Positions 61,380 to 64,000 of a stretch of DNA of 64,000 nt are shown here, in pieces. The translations under genes were made by a program, and so were the position numbers. Numbering within the stretch: the stretch's first letter is position 1; each line of letters starts with the position of its first letter. The notes under the pieces are model-generated. The model worked only from the letters and a program-made list of their open reading frames with translations, searched no databases and was not told the DNA's origin. The stretch is taken from contig JAHDCX010000003.1 of the NCBI GenBank assembly GCA_020629635.1, forward strand, positions 1 to 64,000, given 5' to 3'. The DNA is from Acidimicrobiales bacterium. Its GTDB lineage: Bacteria; Actinomycetota; Acidimicrobiia; Acidimicrobiales; SHLQ01.

Positions 61380-62423
61380 TCAGCGGTAGCCGTTGGGGTT
61401 CTTCTGCTGCCAGCGCCAGTGATCGACGCAGATGTCGTCAAGATCCCGGGTGGCCTTCCAGCCGAGTCGCTGCAACGCCGCAGCCGGATCCGCATAGACC
61501 GTCACCGCGTCACCAGGTCGCCGATCGACGATCCGATGCGCAACGGGGGTGCCGACCGCACGTCCCGCGGCCGCGACGACCTCGAGCACTGACGAGCCGA
61601 CTCCCGTACCGAGATTGATCGGCTCGAACCCCTCGACCGTGTCCAAGGCGTCGAGCGCCGCCAGATGCCCCTCGGCAACGTCGACCACATGGATGTAGTC
61701 CCGGATGCACGTGCCATCCGGCGTCGGATAATCGCCGCCGAACACCGAAAGCTCTTCCCTGACGCCAACAGCCACCTGCATCGCGTAGGGCATCAGATTG
61801 TTGGGAATGCCGACCGGGTCCTCGCCGATGCGGCCGCTCGGATGGGCGCCAACCGGATTGAAGTACCGCAGACTCAACACACGCCACGGCTGGTCCGTGG
61901 CGGCGACATCCTGCAGCATCTCCTCGATGAACAACTTGGTGCGACCATACGGGCTCACCGCGTTGGTCGGAGACGATTCGATCAGCGGCATCGCGTCCAC
62001 ATCCGGACTGCCGTAGACCGTGCACGACGACGAGAAGACGAGATCGAAGACACCCGCCCGCGTCATCGCCCCGAGCAACGAGATCGTCGAGCCCACGTTC
62101 GTGTCGTGGTACAGCAGCGGCTCCGCGACCGACTGACCGACCGCCTTCAGACCAGCGAAATGGATGACGGCATCGACGTCGTGCTCCGCAAAGATCGCGT
62201 CGATCGCCGCCGAGTCGCGAAGATCGGCCTCCACGAAATCGATCGGACGCCCCGCGAGCTCGGCCACCCGCTCCAGTGCGACCGGCGAGCTGTTGTCAAA
62301 GTTGTCGACGCCGACCACGTCCCAACCCGCCTCGAGCAACACCACACACGTGTGACTCCCGATGTATCCGGCCGCGCCGGTCACCAGGACCTTCCGGCTC
62401 CGCCCATTCTCGCCTGTAGACAT
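61380..62423 (-). CDS. galE: UDP-glucose 4-epimerase
   Basis: A 347-residue SDR that interconverts UDP-glucose and UDP-galactose. It has VLVTGAAGYIGSHTC, GVDNFDNSSP, HFAGLKAVGQSV, SSSCTVYGSPD with the catalytic Ser, SPYGRTKLFIEE (Tyr-Lys) and the GalE-specific LRYFNPVGAHPSGRIGEDP and GDYPTPDGTCIRDYIHVVD. ATG 62423 is chosen as the closest to the first beta strand; 62432 is possible. It supplies galactose for the polymer and lies between the propeller lipoprotein and the suf operon. Confidence 0.95.
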   Translation of the reverse strand: MSTGENGRSRKVLVTGAAGYIGSHTCVVLLEAGWDVVGVDNFDNSSPVALERVAELAGRPIDFVEADLRDSAAIDAIFAEHDVDAVIHFAGLKAVGQSVAEPLLYHDTNVGSTISLLGAMTRAGVFDLVFSSSCTVYGSPDVDAMPLIESSPTNAVSPYGRTKLFIEEMLQDVAATDQPWRVLSLRYFNPVGAHPSGRIGEDPVGIPNNLMPYAMQVAVGVREELSVFGGDYPTPDGTCIRDYIHVVDVAEGHLAALDALDTVEGFEPINLGTGVGSSVLEVVAAAGRAVGTPVAHRIVDRRPGDAVTVYADPAAALQRLGWKATRDLDDICVDHWRWQQKNPNGYR

Positions 62424-62496
62424 GGCATCCATGATGCCGCGAAGCCGCCGGGCCATGTGGCCCAATCACGTCAACTCGCTGCGAGTTCGCGCCCGA

Positions 62497-63318
62497 TCAG
62501 CCTTCGTGGAGGTTGAGGCGGTCGGCGAAGGTGGTGTCGCCGAAAGGATCGTCGAACGCAGAAGGCCCGTCGTCGACCGCGACATTGGGATCGACCCATT
62601 CGCCATAGCCGGTGTCCTCCAGCTCGGCGGCCAACTCGGCACCGCCCGACTTCTGGATGACGCCATCGGCAAACACGTGCACGGCATCGGGCTCGAGCTC
62701 TTCGAACAAACGCTTGTAGTGCGTAATCGCAAGCACACCGAGCGGCTCGTCGGCGTTCGTGGCCTGCTCGATGCGCCGCGTCACCGCTCGCATGGCGTCC
62801 ACGTCGAGACCCGAATCGATCTCGTCGAGCACCGCGATCTTCGGCGCCAAGACTCCCAGTTGGATCGTCTCGTTACGCTTCTTCTCGCCGCCAGAGAGAT
62901 CCACGTTGAGTGCCCGGTCGATCAACTTCGCCTCGAAGCCGATCGTCTCGGCCTCATGCGCAATCGCCGCCGCCACGCCGCTTGCGTCGCGTCCTGCAGC
63001 GACCGCCGCCGCAGAGAGCATCGCCTCGAGCGACACACCCGGCACCTCGGTCGGGTACTGCATGGCGAGAAACAGACCGGCCCGAGCTCGCTCCCACGCC
63101 GACAACTCGAGCAGCTCGACCCCGTCGAGCAGGACCGACCCGCCCGTCACCGTGTATCCGGGCCGACCCGTGATCACGTGCGACAACGTCGACTTTCCGG
63201 AGCCGTTGGGGCCCATCACCGCGTGCACTTCACCGCTCCGGATGGTCAGCGAAACACCCTTGAGGATCTCCTTGTCGCCGACGCTCGCTCGGAGGTCGGT
63301 GATCACCAGTTCACTCAT
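62497..63318 (-). CDS. sufC: Fe-S assembly ATPase SufC (second copy)
   Basis: A 273-residue SufC with MGPNGSGKST as Walker A, FLAMQYPTEVPGVSL, signature LSGGEKKRNE and Walker B LDEIDSGLD. It is about 20 residues longer than the copy at 28742, with an acidic extension (about residues 245-273). It starts inside the last codons of the Rieske gene (8-nt overlap), so it belongs to the sufD-Rieske-sufC operon. Both copies retain all catalytic motifs. Confidence 0.95.
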   Translation of the reverse strand: MSELVITDLRASVGDKEILKGVSLTIRSGEVHAVMGPNGSGKSTLSHVITGRPGYTVTGGSVLLDGVELLELSAWERARAGLFLAMQYPTEVPGVSLEAMLSAAAVAAGRDASGVAAAIAHEAETIGFEAKLIDRALNVDLSGGEKKRNETIQLGVLAPKIAVLDEIDSGLDVDAMRAVTRRIEQATNADEPLGVLAITHYKRLFEELEPDAVHVFADGVIQKSGGAELAAELEDTGYGEWVDPNVAVDDGPSAFDDPFGDTTFADRLNLHEG

Positions 63319-63655
63319 CAGAAGCTCCACTCGCCGCGATCTCGACCCGAACCTCGCCGTCGACGACCGTCGTCGCATACGACTGCACCGGCTTGGTCGC
63401 CGGAAGCGTCAATGCCTCGCCCGTCCGCAACGAGAACAATGCCCCGTGCTTGGGGCACTCGATCGTGCAGTCGTCGGTGTCGACGATGCCGTCGGCCAAG
63501 GACACCTTGGCGTGGCTGCACGTGTCGTCGATGGCCAGCCACTCGTCACCGATGCGGGCATAGGCGATCGTCGCTCCATCGACCTCGGCCACGGCCACGA
63601 CACCGTCATCGAGGGAATCGACAGAACAAAGCGTCACGGTCCTCGTCTCGGTCAC
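63311..63655 (-). CDS. Rieske-type [2Fe-2S] ferredoxin in suf operon
   Basis: A 114-residue Rieske protein: the cluster ligands are CSHAKVSL (Cys-x-His) and CPKHGALF (Cys-x-x-His), with the beta-barrel strands around them. Such proteins are common within actinobacterial suf operons, where they may donate electrons. It overlaps sufD by ATGA and sufC by 8 nt. Confidence 0.92.
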   Translation of the reverse strand: MTETRTVTLCSVDSLDDGVVAVAEVDGATIAYARIGDEWLAIDDTCSHAKVSLADGIVDTDDCTIECPKHGALFSLRTGEALTLPATKPVQSYATTVVDGEVRVEIAASGASDE

Positions 63656-64000
63656 GATGCCTCCTCGGCTCGGTCGGCCTCAAGGGCGGCATCCACAATC
63701 GAGCGAAGCTCGGCGCGGACCTGCGGCACCGGCAACTGATCGATGACCTCGGCAAAGAAGCCCGAAACGAGAAGCTGCTCGGCAACCGTCGTCGGCACGC
63801 CCCGGCTCTCGAGGTAGAAGAGCTGGAGCTCGTCGATCTCTCCGACGGTCGACGCGTGACTGCAGGCCACCTGGTTCTGTTCGATCTCGAGGTTCGGGAC
63901 CGAATAGGCCCAGGCGTCGTCGCTCAACTTGAGGTTCCGGTTGGTCTGAAAGGCGTTCGTGCCAGGAGCGTCCTCGGACACCCGGATCAGCCCCGAATAC
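63652..64000 (-). CDS. sufD: SufD, C-terminal part (runs off the right edge)
   Basis: The visible 115 residues (first complete in-frame codon reads YSGLIRVSED) match the C-terminal beta-helix and helix of SufD/SufB: TNRNLKLSDDAWAYSVPNLEIEQNQVACSHASTVGEIDELQLFYLESRGVP. NLEIEQNQVACSHA contains the conserved Cys-x-His region; SufD rather than SufB because of the position next to Rieske and sufC and the FYLxSRG sequence. The reading frame is open to the window edge, so the start is outside. It is the scaffold subunit with SufB, which probably lies further right. Confidence 0.85.
   Translation of the reverse strand, partial: YSGLIRVSEDAPGTNAFQTNRNLKLSDDAWAYSVPNLEIEQNQVACSHASTVGEIDELQLFYLESRGVPTTVAEQLLVSGFFAEVIDQLPVPQVRAELRSIVDAALEADRAEEAS

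Overview
The window looks like a high-GC actinobacterial chromosome, most likely class Acidimicrobiia (Ilumatobacter-like). The evidence is strongly GC-biased codons, many GTG starts, ATGA/GTGA gene overlaps, an AceE-type homodimeric pyruvate dehydrogenase E1, a SUF system with SufU and a Rieske protein, and many leaderless genes with a TANNNT box 6-8 nt before the start codon. The genus is inference; there is no rRNA, tRNA, transposase, integrase or CRISPR array here.

Layout. (1) 0-11.5 kb, surface-glycan genes: two tandem GT2 glycosyltransferases, an NDP-sugar epimerase, a Pgl-like set (small phosphoglycosyltransferase, PglD-like acetyltransferase, CapD/PglF-like dehydratase), a YqeC-like P-loop protein, a DUF4012 membrane protein, an LPxTG-like surface protein and a UDP-sugar dehydrogenase. 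(2) 11.5-16.8 kb, housekeeping: TIGR01777 epimerase, SRPBCC protein, DUF427 protein, RNase H and aceE. (3) 16.9-25 kb, more glycan genes: three glycosyltransferases, a leftward set of inositol-phosphatase-like enzyme, MtnK-like kinase and nucleotidyltransferase, then an RfbE-like epimerase and a WecG/TagA transferase. (4) 25-31.2 kb, metabolism: alpha/beta hydrolase, acyl-CoA dehydrogenase, MBL hydrolase and sufC-sufS-sufU. (5) 31.3-62.4 kb, a large polysaccharide block: Wzz/BY-kinase, O-antigen polymerase/ligase, Wzx-like flippase, a secreted lyase-like protein, a beta-helix lipoprotein, gmd, fcl, four sulfotransferases, a methyltransferase, several composite glycosyltransferases, an ABC-exporter-like protein without a recognisable ATPase site, an Rmd-like reductase, a beta-propeller lipoprotein and galE. 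(6) 62.5-64 kb, the leftward end of a second suf operon (sufD, Rieske, second sufC).

How they fit together. Regions 1, 3 and 5 together supply activated sugars (UDP-uronate, N-acylated deoxyaminosugar, GDP-6-deoxyhexoses, UDP-galactose), lipid-linked initiation, assembly, flipping, polymerisation, length control and probable sulfation/methylation of an envelope polysaccharide. The strongest unlisted signal is regulatory. At least four start codons (2010, 6985 minus, 10195, and a 20-codon leader ORF at 37042 minus) follow the same geometry: a CTCATG/TCAAG-like hexamer, 14 nt, a (G/T)(C/T)CGA(C/T) octamer, 7 nt, ATG. Two further copies lie upstream of 7153 and of the gene starting at 43462 minus. 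This looks like a FliA/WhiG-type alternative sigma-factor regulon tying the scattered polysaccharide genes together. The best candidate new pathway is the MtnK-like kinase / nucleotidyltransferase / phosphatase set at 20.1-22.9 kb.
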